This document shows, in pieces, positions 1-8,821 of a stretch of DNA of 64,000 nucleotides. Numbering within the stretch: position 1 is the stretch's first letter; every line of letters begins with the position of its first letter. The stretch lies in the NCBI GenBank assembly GCA_020540725.1, contig JAJBSL010000003.1, positions 1 to 64,000 on the forward strand. Direction: 5' to 3'. Origin of the DNA: Lachnospiraceae bacterium EP-SM-12S-S03 (GTDB lineage: Bacteria > Bacillota > Clostridia > Lachnospirales > Lachnospiraceae). The translations under genes were made by a program, and so were the position numbers. The notes beneath the pieces are model-generated. The model ran no database searches. It saw only the letters and a program-made list of their open reading frames with translations, and had not been told where the DNA came from.

Positions 1-57
1 GGAAAGTAATGATTTTGATTCATTTATGAAATTCGCAGTGTAGTTTTGTGCAATTTT

Positions 58-987
58 TCAAATTTGCTCATTTATAGTTGCCTTAAATAATACTTCTGGA
101 TTTCGTTCTTCGATTTTCTTGACATCTTCCGGAATATTACTATAAAGAGCATAATTCAATCTTGCAGGATCGATCAGAGCCGCTTCTGTTGTGGAAATTG
201 TCTTTACATCTTCATAAATATCATTGTATGGATGAATGATCACTCCATCTTCTTCAAATTTCGCTTTCATTTCTTCGTTCAACTTTGTTTCATCCATGTA
301 CAAATGCATCTGATCCATCGTTATGATCGCATAGGAAAGTACAAGTGGGAAAAATTCGATATCATTTCCTCGCATGTTCAGTGTCCAGCATATATCATCC
401 AACGAAGTAAGAATATGTACTGTAGCTCCAGAATTTTTCATATATTCCCGGATTCTCGTCAATTTGCTTGTCACTGTTTCTCCTGCATATTTCTGCTCCA
501 AAATCCATGCCGGTTCTTTCGAAAGTTCCGGACGGTCTTCCCAGATTTCATCAATCAGATCATATGCATAAATTACTTTACCATTTTTCTCTGCAGCAAT
601 ATTTGCATAGGCGATTCCGGATCCCATTGCAACTACTCGTCCGTCAAATCCGATCACTCCACCTTCTTCCAGTGTATCTGCAAGATATTCCTCTATCGTT
701 GGAACACCTGGTTCTGCCATTTTCATCATCTCTACAGTGGTTCCGGCTATCTGTTCTGCTGCCTGTATGAAATATCTTCCGTCAACCCAAAGCTTTGCTT
801 CATGCGCAGTTACAACTGCTGTTCCTGCTGATCCCGAGAAATTAGTAATATATTTTCTCGCTTTAAAATATTCACCTACATATTCCGTCTGATGAAAATC
901 CGCGGTTGGAACGACATAAATGTCAATTCCTTTCTCTTTCATCTGCTCACGCAGTTTTAAAATCCTTTCCTGTATACTCATAATCAT
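58..987 (-). pseudogene. Xaa-Pro aminopeptidase (aminopeptidase P), truncated
   Basis: The 309 residues match the two N-terminal creatinase-like domains of Lachnospiraceae-type aminopeptidase P (seen: VPTADFHQTEYVGEYF, ITNFSGSAGTAVV, LWVDGRYFIQA). Intact proteins of this type run to roughly 590-600 residues and end in the metal-binding M24 peptidase domain that cleaves X-Pro bonds. Here the frame stops right after NEQI. If one T is skipped at that point the translation continues EKLHKTTLRIS, which resembles the expected family segment IEN-LRKAHIK, and then meets another stop. Two lesions therefore separate this part from any M24 domain, so the gene is probably inactive. The start is one of two nearby ATGs (987 or 981) after an AAGGAG ribosome binding site. 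The rest would lie beyond the window edge. Confidence 0.7.
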
Positions 988-1182
988 CCGACTCCTTTTC
1001 GTTTATTTTTGTACACTTTTTTCACTAAACAAATACAATTATAGCTCACATTTGTGCATTTTCAATATAATTGAAATTTTTTTCAAAAATTTCATGTACA
1101 AAAAACAGTAGCGCTGAATCCCTTTCCTCCGCAGTTCGATTTCCTCGAAATATTTTTAATTGCATATGATGCAATTTCCTAT

Positions 1183-1215
1183 GAAACAGAAAAGCAGCCG
1201 CATCACTGCGACTGC
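1183..1215 (-). terminator. Terminator of the 6S RNA gene
   Basis: On the minus strand a 9-bp stem (1207-1215 with 1194-1202, one G-T pair) with a 4-nt loop is followed by TTTTCTGTTT. It lies a short way after the predicted 3' end of the 6S RNA. Confidence 0.7.
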
Positions 1216-1227
1216 CTTTATCTTTTG

Positions 1228-1406
1228 TATTGCCCAAAATGCCGGTTTCTGTATTTTGACTCCTAGCTAAAGCTAGGTGGGCGACCGCATCTGCTTTTCT
1301 GCCTTCCCCTGCATAATGAGGGCCTGGCATATTACAGAGATATAGGAATCCCGTTTAAAGTAATGTAGGTTCAAAATAACAGAATGATCGAACATCCCAG
1401 GTTTTC
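1228..1406 (-). ncRNA. ssrS: 6S RNA (global RNA polymerase regulator)
   Basis: No convincing protein is encoded here, but the minus strand has the architecture of 6S RNA, which binds sigma-A RNA polymerase by mimicking an open promoter. The 5' end CCTGGGATGTT (1401-1391) can pair with the 3' GGCATTTTGGG (1243-1233), counting wobble pairs, giving a closed RNA of about 178 nt, the usual 6S size. A hairpin CCCT...AGGG (1307-1322) sits near the tip. The 3' half contains GGTCGCCCACC followed by a perfect 7-bp hairpin (1262-1277), as in the small 3' hairpin of Escherichia coli 6S RNA. The GATGTTCG near the 5' end also matches. The gene has its own strong promoter and terminator. The family call is from memory of the 6S layout; exact ends are estimates. 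Confidence 0.7.
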
Positions 1407-1413
1407 TAAACTC

Positions 1414-1442
1414 ATTATAGAACATTTACCGCTTTTTTTCAA
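1414..1442 (-). promoter_or_regulatory. Sigma-A promoter of the 6S RNA gene
   Basis: On the minus strand TTGAAA (1442-1437) and a perfect TATAAT (1419-1414) are separated by 17 nt. The predicted start is near 1406. The -35 box lies inside the last codons of the upstream transglutaminase gene. Confidence 0.75.
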
Positions 1443-3510
1443 GTAGCAATAATATCCATCTCACAAATTGATATTCTTCCCTTTTTATCTCATCTTTGCC
1501 ATAATTGGCACGATAAATGATATCAAGAAGCTTCTTTGTATCCTCCTCCTTTATCTGCGGACAACGCTTTCTAAGCTTCTCTCCAAGCTCGTCCTCAAGT
1601 TCCGTTTCATCAGAAATAATCTTTTCCGCTCCTAGCCTTTCATATATTTTATAGAATAACCGTTTTGTCTGCTCGTTATACCCTTCCGTCTCTTCTTTTC
1701 TCTCTCTATTCTTTCTTCCAATCCAAATTATCCCGCCTACTGTTATGGATAATATGAGAAAAATAACGAGTATCAACACTCCAGACGGAATCTTTTTGTC
1801 AGATTTTTTCGATTTTTTGCCACTTTCTTCTTTTCTTCCAACCTGCGATTTATCTGTTTCTTCCGGTTCTTTTTCTGTGTCTTCTTTTTGATTCAGCTGT
1901 TTTTCCGTTTGTCCGTCACCTGCATCACTTTCTGTATCTTCTGGTTCAACAAAATTCTCCTGTTCTTGAGTATTCCATTCCGTCTGATTCTGTTGTTCAT
2001 CAGATGATGTGTTTTCATTCACATACCCCGGTGTTGTTTCTGCCGGAATCCATCCGGTTCCGGACACATAGATTTCTGCCCATGCATGTGCTTCTTCTCC
2101 TGTTATCTCTGCAAGATATGTGCCATCCTTCTGCTTTACAAAATCCTTTGGCCTTGCCACATATCCTCCCACATATCTTGACGGAATTCCTTCCATACGA
2201 AACAATAAAACTGCTGTGGTGGCAAAATGCGTACAGTATCCTTCTTTTTTATCAAAGAAGAAATATTCCGCAAAATCTTTCCCCTCGGGTGTCTTTCCGG
2301 GATTCAAAGAATATCTTGCGGTATGGGAAAGAAGGTATGCAACTTCGTTCACGACATTTTCCGGTTTTGTCCGCACAATATTCCGGGCAGTTACATCAGC
2401 AAATGACTCTTTGATTCGTTCCGGCACTTCCAAATACTTTTTTCGTACAGATTTCTCATATTTCGAGTTTTCTTTTCTCCACTTGTCTGGAATATGTTCT
2501 GCATCCGGATAAGTATGATACTGATACTTCCGGTTTGCCTTTACATTTTCAACTTCAAATCCATCATTTTCTGAATCAAATTTTCTTTCACTTCCCCGTT
2601 TCCATGACCGTCCGGTGTAATCAGAACCAACAAAACCTCTGATATAAATCGTTTCCTCCGGCTTTTTTTGAGTTTTTACTTTCAAATGTACACTGTGATC
2701 CCGGTCTAACCCACTGTACTCTCCAAGCTTTCCGTCATTCACTCCGCCTGTAGCCCGATCCCCGTTTCCTACATTTTGCAAATATTCCCGTACATTTTGA
2801 TTCCAAAATGCATCCACTTTGCCCTGAAATGCCATCTTATCTTGAAAAAGAGCATCCGCCGTATCCGAAAATAGTGGTATTCCGATCAGAAATGCCAGAC
2901 CTCCCATGCAGATTCCTAATATTGCTGCCTTAAGTTTTTCCTTTTCCCGTGCCCCTCCTGTTTTTGCAAACACTGCACCCATAATTACCAAAAGAACTAA
3001 AACAAGCGTAAACTTTTTAGGAACTCCACCTACGAAAAACGGAAGCCCAAAAGTAAGCCCCATAGTAATGGATAGAAACCAGACTCTCTTACAATATATA
3101 ATACCCATGGCTGAAATTGTAGCAAAAAGAATTCCCAAAAAGACTAATCCCCATGTTTGCTCCGATCCTTTTATCACCTCTGCATATCTCCCATTTACCA
3201 GATATGCGTGAAACTGTACAGATATCGTATCCTTAATATAGGTCAGGCTTTCTATTACTTTCATTCTTCCTATTACCACAAGGACGCTCTCTGCCAGGAA
3301 AACCATCTTTGCCATTTGCCACAACCTATTCCCCTTTTGTGCATATAACACCGCTGTTATTAGCAGCGTATAGATACCGGAAACAGAATAGAAAAAAACA
3401 TTTTCATAGACAATAGAAAACGCATCGCAAACAGAACATATCATAGCAAGCGCTGCTATCCACGTAAAAATGAGCATATACACAAATTCTGTAATCTTTC
3501 CTTTGTTCAT
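1426..3510 (-). CDS. Membrane transglutaminase-like protein
   Basis: A 694-residue membrane protein of the transglutaminase-like family. About six hydrophobic segments fill the first 210 residues. They are followed by a charged extracytoplasmic region and a transglutaminase core with the catalytic cysteine in EGYCTHFATT (about residue 424) and the histidine in EEAHAWAEIYV (about 475). The third acidic residue appears to be Glu (WIPAETTPG), not the commoner Asp. Then come a low-complexity Glu/Lys/Gln linker, one more membrane segment (ILVIFLILSITVGGIIWIG) and a cytoplasmic DUF4129-like tail. It is the last gene of a moxR-DUF58-transglutaminase operon. Such operons are widespread; the substrate is unknown, though protein or peptide crosslinking or hydrolysis outside the membrane is likely. 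Confidence 0.88.
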   Translation of the reverse strand: MNKGKITEFVYMLIFTWIAALAMICSVCDAFSIVYENVFFYSVSGIYTLLITAVLYAQKGNRLWQMAKMVFLAESVLVVIGRMKVIESLTYIKDTISVQFHAYLVNGRYAEVIKGSEQTWGLVFLGILFATISAMGIIYCKRVWFLSITMGLTFGLPFFVGGVPKKFTLVLVLLVIMGAVFAKTGGAREKEKLKAAILGICMGGLAFLIGIPLFSDTADALFQDKMAFQGKVDAFWNQNVREYLQNVGNGDRATGGVNDGKLGEYSGLDRDHSVHLKVKTQKKPEETIYIRGFVGSDYTGRSWKRGSERKFDSENDGFEVENVKANRKYQYHTYPDAEHIPDKWRKENSKYEKSVRKKYLEVPERIKESFADVTARNIVRTKPENVVNEVAYLLSHTARYSLNPGKTPEGKDFAEYFFFDKKEGYCTHFATTAVLLFRMEGIPSRYVGGYVARPKDFVKQKDGTYLAEITGEEAHAWAEIYVSGTGWIPAETTPGYVNENTSSDEQQNQTEWNTQEQENFVEPEDTESDAGDGQTEKQLNQKEDTEKEPEETDKSQVGRKEESGKKSKKSDKKIPSGVLILVIFLILSITVGGIIWIGRKNRERKEETEGYNEQTKRLFYKIYERLGAEKIISDETELEDELGEKLRKRCPQIKEEDTKKLLDIIYRANYGKDEIKREEYQFVRWILLLLEKKR

Positions 3511-3522
3511 TTCCTTTTCCTT

Positions 3523-4602
3523 TTATACAACGATTTCTACAGTTTCAAAAAACTCTTCCAAGTTTTGTGATTCTATATGCATACTTTCTTCTTTATTGAT
3601 CCGTATTGTCAGATCTGTAGAAATTCTAAGAAGTGTAGAGTAGGTATCACTTTTGTACGCATGTCGATAATATTCCTCCGTATTTACTTCCAAGGAATTT
3701 CTATCAAATTGCAAAAGTTCCATAAGAAATTCATGAAAATCTTCTTCCTCTCGTATCAATACCCGGCGTATTTGTTTTTCCTGTTTTTTCTGCCAAACAA
3801 TATAATGTGGGCATTCCACCCGAAGAAGCGCTGCGGAAACTGAAACAACCACTTCCGTAAAATTTTCCATCTCTTCTCTGTCATTTCTTCCTTCCAGAAG
3901 AAGAATCACCGCCGCTCCCAGTGGATAACTGAATTCCTTAATGTACAGTTCATCTTCCTTTGCACTCAATTTCCAATGTACTTTCTGCATCCGGTCTCCA
4001 AAGCGATACTCTCTTACTTCATAAATTTCTGCTGTATCATCTCCGCCACGATCCTTGGCATAAGATTCTCCGTCTATTGGAAACCATTTCGTCCGGTTAC
4101 TCATGACAAGGTTTACCGGATACGGCTTAGGCATCACTGTAATCTCACAACTCTCTTTGCACTTTTTATGAACAGATGTAAATCCCCACCAGTCATATAG
4201 CCTCAATTTTCTTGTGGCAATCATAAGTTTTCCGCAATATTCTGCATTGATACAGAGATTCCTTCCTTCACTTTTATGGGGCGGTACATAAATCGTTTCT
4301 TCATAATTCTTTTTCTCATTACCGAATATATATCTATGAAAAATCTTAATCTTCACTATTGCCGGAAACTTTCCTTCATTCACAATAGAAAGTCTCACCG
4401 GAATTTCTTCTCCTCTTTCCACCGTATCTTTATGTGACTCAATGCGGACCCGAACCTTTCTTCCTGAACTCCAAGCCATTCCCAAACAAAGAAATGGAAA
4501 AACAATTTCTCCGGAAAGAAGCCATGCTCCCTCAGGCCAACGATACATAATCCCTAAATAGATTGTAAGAATCACCATTCCCACATATATCAATACTTTC
4601 AT
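3523..4602 (-). CDS. DUF58 domain protein
   Basis: A 359-residue protein with two N-terminal membrane segments, a beta-rich middle section and the DUF58 signature YEVREYRFGDRMQKVHWKLS followed by ELYIKEFSYP. DUF58 proteins resemble von Willebrand A domains and are almost always encoded beside MoxR ATPases. It lies 17 nt after moxR and 12 nt before the transglutaminase gene, so the three are co-transcribed and probably form one membrane complex. The start ATG follows GAGGGAAAGT. The biochemical role is unknown. Confidence 0.88.
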   Translation of the reverse strand: MKVLIYVGMVILTIYLGIMYRWPEGAWLLSGEIVFPFLCLGMAWSSGRKVRVRIESHKDTVERGEEIPVRLSIVNEGKFPAIVKIKIFHRYIFGNEKKNYEETIYVPPHKSEGRNLCINAEYCGKLMIATRKLRLYDWWGFTSVHKKCKESCEITVMPKPYPVNLVMSNRTKWFPIDGESYAKDRGGDDTAEIYEVREYRFGDRMQKVHWKLSAKEDELYIKEFSYPLGAAVILLLEGRNDREEMENFTEVVVSVSAALLRVECPHYIVWQKKQEKQIRRVLIREEEDFHEFLMELLQFDRNSLEVNTEEYYRHAYKSDTYSTLLRISTDLTIRINKEESMHIESQNLEEFFETVEIVV

Positions 4603-4619
4603 ACTTTCCCTCTGTTCTT

Positions 4620-5567
4620 TTACTTGCGCTTCGGTGTCGGTTCATGAACTTTATCCAAAATCTCACGGATCAAATCCTGCACCTTCAGATGGTTGATTCT
4701 CGCTTTGGAATTCAGTTGTATTCTATGTCTTGCCACATTTTCAAATACATCTTTCACATCCCGGGGAATACAGTACTCCCTACCCGCAAGATATGCCATG
4801 GCTTTTGCCATTTTTGAGAGTGCTATCATCCCTCGAGGGCTTACTCCCATCTCGATCATCGGATGGATTCTTGTCTCATTGACTAATTCTCCCATATATT
4901 GATAAATGACATCATGAATGTACACATTCTCTACTTCCCTTTGAATGACAAGCAAATTTTCCGCTGTAATCAGAGGATGAATGCTGGAAAGAAGGTTTCC
5001 CTTCTGATTTCCTTTTACAATCTCAATTTCATATTTCATATCCGGATATCCAATCGTAATACAGATAAAAAATCTGTCAAGCTGTGACTCCGGCAGCATC
5101 TGTGTTCCTGAAGAACCAATGGGATTTTCCGTTGCAATCACCACAAACGGTTTCGGAACCTCCCGGGTTATTTTATCAATTGTAACTGTTCCTTCTTCCA
5201 TAACTTCCAAAAGTGCAGATTGTGTTTTCGGAGAAGTCCTGTTAATTTCATCTGCCAAAAGAAGATTACACATGGCAGCTCCCGGTTCATAATAAAATTC
5301 TCCTCTGTTTTTATCATACATAGAAAACCCTGTAATATCTGCCGGGAGCACGTCCGGTGTAAATTGTATACGGTTCTGTTTCATCCCCATACATTTTGCA
5401 AAGGAGAGTGCAAGTGTTGTTTTTCCTACTCCTGGTATGTCTTCTATCAAAATATGGCCTCCAGCCAAGATCGCCGCCAATACTTTTTTGACACAATCAT
5501 CTTTTCCAATTACCGCTTTTTTCACTTCTTCCATGACAGCCTGCACTGTTTCCATATACTCAGCCAT
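4620..5567 (-). CDS. MoxR-family AAA+ ATPase
   Basis: A 315-residue AAA+ ATPase of the MoxR group, thought to act as a chaperone that assembles or activates partner proteins carrying von Willebrand A or DUF58 domains. Seen: Walker A GVGKTT at about residues 46-51, Walker B LLADEINRTSP, sensor 1 FVVIATENPIG, and an arginine-finger region QLDRFF. It is the first gene of the moxR-DUF58-transglutaminase operon, with a strong AGGAGGCGGGG ribosome binding site. No nearby two-component or sigma-factor gene suggests how it is controlled. Confidence 0.92.
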   Translation of the reverse strand: MAEYMETVQAVMEEVKKAVIGKDDCVKKVLAAILAGGHILIEDIPGVGKTTLALSFAKCMGMKQNRIQFTPDVLPADITGFSMYDKNRGEFYYEPGAAMCNLLLADEINRTSPKTQSALLEVMEEGTVTIDKITREVPKPFVVIATENPIGSSGTQMLPESQLDRFFICITIGYPDMKYEIEIVKGNQKGNLLSSIHPLITAENLLVIQREVENVYIHDVIYQYMGELVNETRIHPMIEMGVSPRGMIALSKMAKAMAYLAGREYCIPRDVKDVFENVARHRIQLNSKARINHLKVQDLIREILDKVHEPTPKRK

Positions 5568-5661
5568 ATTCCCCGCCTCCTGCTTTCGTGATTTCTTCTC
5601 ATATTTAAATTGCTCACGTTGTTGTCTTTATTCTATCATATCAAGCTAACTGTTACCATTA

Positions 5662-5700
5662 CAAAAAACGGGAAATCACATTCCTGTGATTTCCCGTTTT
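5662..5700 (-). terminator. Terminator of pckA
   Basis: A 14-bp perfect inverted repeat (5667-5680 with 5685-5698, loop TTCC), followed on the minus strand by TTTTTTG. It sits 22 nt after the pckA stop. Confidence 0.85.
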
Positions 5701-5721
5701 CTATCATCTTTTCTCTATCTC

Positions 5722-7326
5722 TTAGAGCTGTGGTCCTGCCGGAACTAACGCTTTACCCTGGTCATTACCTTCGTATTTTGCAAAATTCTTAATGAATCTT
5801 CCTGCAAGATCTTTTGCTTTTTCTTCCCACTCTGCCGCATCTGCATATGTATCGCGTGGGTCAAGGATTGCAGAATCAACACCCGGAAGTTCTGTAGGAA
5901 CTTCAAAGTTGAAGTACGGAATCTTCTTTGTAGGTGCATTTAAAATATCTCCATTTAAGATCGCATCAATAATTCCACGTGTGTCCTTAATAGAAATACG
6001 TTTTCCTGTTCCGTTCCATCCCGTATTTACCAAGTAAGCTTTTGCTCCACTCATTTCCATTCTCTTCACAAGCTCTTCCGCATACTTTGTTGGATGAAGC
6101 TCAAGGAATGCCTGGCCAAAGCATGCCGAGAATGTCGGTGTAGGTTCTGTGATACCACGTTCCGTTCCTGCAAGTTTTGCTGTAAATCCTGATAAGAAGT
6201 AGTACTGTGTCTGCTCTGGTGTAAGAACAGATACCGGTGGTAATACTCCGAATGCATCTGCTGATAAGAAAATAACGTTCTTCGCTGCCGGCGCTGCTGA
6301 AATAGGACGCACGATCTTCTCGATGTGTTCAATCGGGTAAGATACACGTGTATTCTCTGTCACGCTCTTATCTGCAAAATCTACTTTACCTTCTGCATCT
6401 AATGTAACATTCTCAAGAAGTGCATTTCTCTTAATTGCATTGTAAATATCCGGCTCAGATTCCTTATCAAGATTGATAACTTTTGCATAACATCCACCTT
6501 CAAAGTTGAAGATTCCATTGTCATCCCATCCATGTTCATCATCACCGATCAGAAGACGTTTCGGGTCTGTGGAAAGTGTTGTCTTTCCTGTTCCTGAGAG
6601 TCCGAAGAAAATTGCTGTATTCTCACCATTCATATCAGTATTTGCAGAACAGTGCATAGAAGCAATTCCTTTTAACGGAAGGTAGTAATTCATCATAGAG
6701 AACATACCTTTTTTCATCTCTCCGCCATACCATGTGTTCGCAATTACCTGCTCACGTGTTGTAATATTGAACATTACTGCTGTCTCTGAGTTCAATCCTA
6801 ATTCTTTGTAGTTCTCAACTTTTGCTTTCGAAGCATTGTATACTACAAAATCCGGCTCAAAGTTCTCAAGTTCTTCAACTGTAGGCTCGATAAACATGTT
6901 TTTTACAAAGTGTGCCTGCCATGCAACTTCCACGATAAAGCGGATTGCCATACGTGTATCTTCGTTCGCACCGCAGAATGCATCTACTACAAAAAGTCTT
7001 TTATTGGAAAGCTCTTTTAAAGCAATTTCTTTCACCGCATCCCATGCTTCTTGTGAAGCCGGATGGTTATCATTTTTGTATTCATCAGATGTCCACCAGA
7101 CTGTATCTTTGGAATTCTCATCCATTACGATAAATTTGTCTTTTGGTGAACGGCCTGTATAAATACCTGTCATTACGTTAACTGCACCAAGTTCACTTTC
7201 CTGTCCTTTTTCAAAACCTTCTAATTCAGGTTTTGTCTCTTCTTCGAATAATAATTCATAAGAAGGGTTGTACACAATCTCTGTAGTTCCAGTGATACCA
7301 TACTTAGTTAAATCGATTTTTGCCAT
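5722..7326 (-). CDS. pckA: Phosphoenolpyruvate carboxykinase (ATP)
   Basis: Interconverts oxaloacetate + ATP with phosphoenolpyruvate + CO2 + ADP in the cytoplasm. In fermenting clostridia it often works in the carboxylating direction. The 534 residues match the usual length of the ATP-dependent class. Seen: the nucleotide-binding P-loop [11 protein letters not shown], the metal-binding GDDEHGWDD, the substrate region [10 protein letters not shown] and the adenine-binding stretch [11 protein letters not shown]. The start is placed at the ATG at 7326 after AGAGG; an in-frame TTG at 7335 is less likely. It is a single-gene unit with its own promoter and terminator. A tandem 10-bp repeat lies just after the -10 box. 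Confidence 0.97.
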   Translation of the reverse strand: MAKIDLTKYGITGTTEIVYNPSYELLFEEETKPELEGFEKGQESELGAVNVMTGIYTGRSPKDKFIVMDENSKDTVWWTSDEYKNDNHPASQEAWDAVKEIALKELSNKRLFVVDAFCGANEDTRMAIRFIVEVAWQAHFVKNMFIEPTVEELENFEPDFVVYNASKAKVENYKELGLNSETAVMFNITTREQVIANTWYGGEMKKGMFSMMNYYLPLKGIASMHCSANTDMNGENTAIFFGLSGTGKTTLSTDPKRLLIGDDEHGWDDNGIFNFEGGCYAKVINLDKESEPDIYNAIKRNALLENVTLDAEGKVDFADKSVTENTRVSYPIEHIEKIVRPISAAPAAKNVIFLSADAFGVLPPVSVLTPEQTQYYFLSGFTAKLAGTERGITEPTPTFSACFGQAFLELHPTKYAEELVKRMEMSGAKAYLVNTGWNGTGKRISIKDTRGIIDAILNGDILNAPTKKIPYFNFEVPTELPGVDSAILDPRDTYADAAEWEEKAKDLAGRFIKNFAKYEGNDQGKALVPAGPQL

Positions 7327-7357
7327 CTTTATCAACCTCTCTTTTTCAAATTAATGT

Positions 7358-7380
7358 TTTGCATTCAACATTTGCATTCA
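7358..7380 (-). promoter_or_regulatory. Tandem repeat at the pckA start site, possible operator
   Basis: The sequence TGAATGCAAA occurs twice, at 7380-7371 and 7367-7358, with a 13-bp period. The first copy touches the -10 box. The position suits a repressor that blocks initiation. No matching regulator could be named. Confidence 0.45.
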
Positions 7381-7408
7381 TTATCACATCTTTTCCCAAA
7401 TAAGTCAA
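7380..7408 (-). promoter_or_regulatory. Promoter of pckA
   Basis: On the minus strand TTGACT (7408-7403), 17 nt, GATAAT (7385-7380). The transcript should begin about 7 nt further on, inside the tandem repeat at 7358-7380. Confidence 0.7.
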
Positions 7409-7497
7409 TAGTGAATTTTTTAACAATGACATTCATTCGCTTATTTCTTTCATAAAAGATTTCTTCTGGCACATAAACAGTACATTTTTCTTCGGTT

Positions 7498-8787
7498 CTA
7501 TGTCGCCTGCTTTTTGTCTCTTCTAAAAAAAATGAAGCCTAAAGCACTCACTGCCATCAAAATCGGGTAAAACAAATAGGGCATGATCGCAAATGGAGTA
7601 ATCCCCGTAAGAGATGCCGCTGACAAAAGCTGCGCTCCATAAGGAATGATTCCCTGGCCTACTGAAGTAAATATGTCAAGCAAGGAAGCAGAACGTTTTG
7701 CGTCAATGTCAAACTCTTCACAGATTTCCTTAGCGATGGGTCCTGTCATCACAATAGCTACCGTATTATTGGCCGTACACATATCCACAAGAAGAGAAAG
7801 CCCTGCAATTCCAAGCTCTCCTCCTCTTTTCCCCCGGATGTTGCTCTTGATAATATTCAAAATAAACTGAATACCTCCATACTCTTTCACCAGCGAAACT
7901 ATGCATGCAACTACAATGGAAATTACTGTGATATCGTACATTCCGGTCACACCACCGCCGATTGCAGTAAATATTTCACCTGCTGCCAATGCACCCGTTG
8001 AAACTCCAACGATTACAGATAGAACAATTCCTACTATCAATACCAGAAATACATTAACTCCGATAAGCGCACCAATCAGAACGACTACATACGGAAGTAT
8101 CTGCCAGATGTTATACGGCAGTTTTTCTGTAATCTGATAATTTCCATCTATCGTAATCAGCAAAAATATTACAATCGTCAAAATCGCCGCCGGAAGAACA
8201 ATGAAAAAGTTAGCTTTGAACTTGTCCTTCATTTCACATCCCTGGGTTTTCACCGCTGCGATTGTTGTATCGGAAATCATAGATAAATTGTCTCCGAACA
8301 TGGCACCGCATACGACCGCACCAATACATACTGCCATCGGAAAATGTGTTTTTTCACTGATTCCTACAGCAATAGGAGCCAATGCCGCTATAGTTCCCAT
8401 GGATGTCCCCATAGAAACGGAAATGAAGCATCCAATTACAAATAATCCTACAACTGCAATGTTGGACGGAAGAATCGATAGTCCGAAATTCACAGTGCTG
8501 TCCACTCCTCCTGCCGCTGTCACTGCACCGGAAAATCCCCCGGCACATAAGAAGATCAGGCACATTGTAATGATATTCTCATCTCCAACACCTTCCGAAA
8601 TAATCTGAAGTTTCTCTGCAAAGCTCAAACTTCTGTTCTGTAGAAATGCCACAAACAAGGCAATCAAAAATGCCACGATTGCCGGCATCGCATAGAAATC
8701 CCCGGTCAGAATTCCTGCACCTAAAAATATCACTAAAAATACGCCTATTGGCAGAAGCGCCACCGCTCTTCCTTTTTTCTGTTCCAT
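7498..8787 (-). CDS. Na+/H+ antiporter, NhaC family
   Basis: A polytopic membrane protein of 429 residues of the NhaC antiporter family, whose members exchange sodium for protons or couple ions to organic-acid exchange. Seen: many hydrophobic helices, GTSMGTIAALAPIA, the conserved GDNLSMISDTTIAAVKTQG and a mirrored second half (TANNTVAIVMTGPIAKEI). The start is set at the ATG at 8787 after GAGGAG; an upstream extension overlaps the dehydratase gene and is unlikely. It is the last gene of the LeuCD-like operon. That placement suggests it carries the substrate or product of the pathway, or restores ion balance (inference). Confidence 0.85.
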   Translation of the reverse strand: MEQKKGRAVALLPIGVFLVIFLGAGILTGDFYAMPAIVAFLIALFVAFLQNRSLSFAEKLQIISEGVGDENIITMCLIFLCAGGFSGAVTAAGGVDSTVNFGLSILPSNIAVVGLFVIGCFISVSMGTSMGTIAALAPIAVGISEKTHFPMAVCIGAVVCGAMFGDNLSMISDTTIAAVKTQGCEMKDKFKANFFIVLPAAILTIVIFLLITIDGNYQITEKLPYNIWQILPYVVVLIGALIGVNVFLVLIVGIVLSVIVGVSTGALAAGEIFTAIGGGVTGMYDITVISIVVACIVSLVKEYGGIQFILNIIKSNIRGKRGGELGIAGLSLLVDMCTANNTVAIVMTGPIAKEICEEFDIDAKRSASLLDIFTSVGQGIIPYGAQLLSAASLTGITPFAIMPYLFYPILMAVSALGFIFFRRDKKQAT

Positions 8788-8821
8788 CTGCTTCTCCTCA
8801 TTTTCTTCCTTTTTTGTCTTC

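Noticed and set aside
232..831. A 199-codon plus-strand frame
   Set aside because: It lies opposite the aminopeptidase P coding sequence, has a Cys/His/Phe-rich composition typical of antisense shadows, and has no ribosome binding site.
1158..1176. Hairpin with 8-bp arms downstream of the 6S RNA terminator
   Set aside because: It lacks a T-run on either strand and lies past a better terminator, so no role is assigned.
1046..1330. A 94-codon minus-strand frame that could be called a hypothetical protein
   Set aside because: It overlaps the 6S RNA and its terminator, its start lies inside the RNA, and the stems and promoter explain the sequence better.
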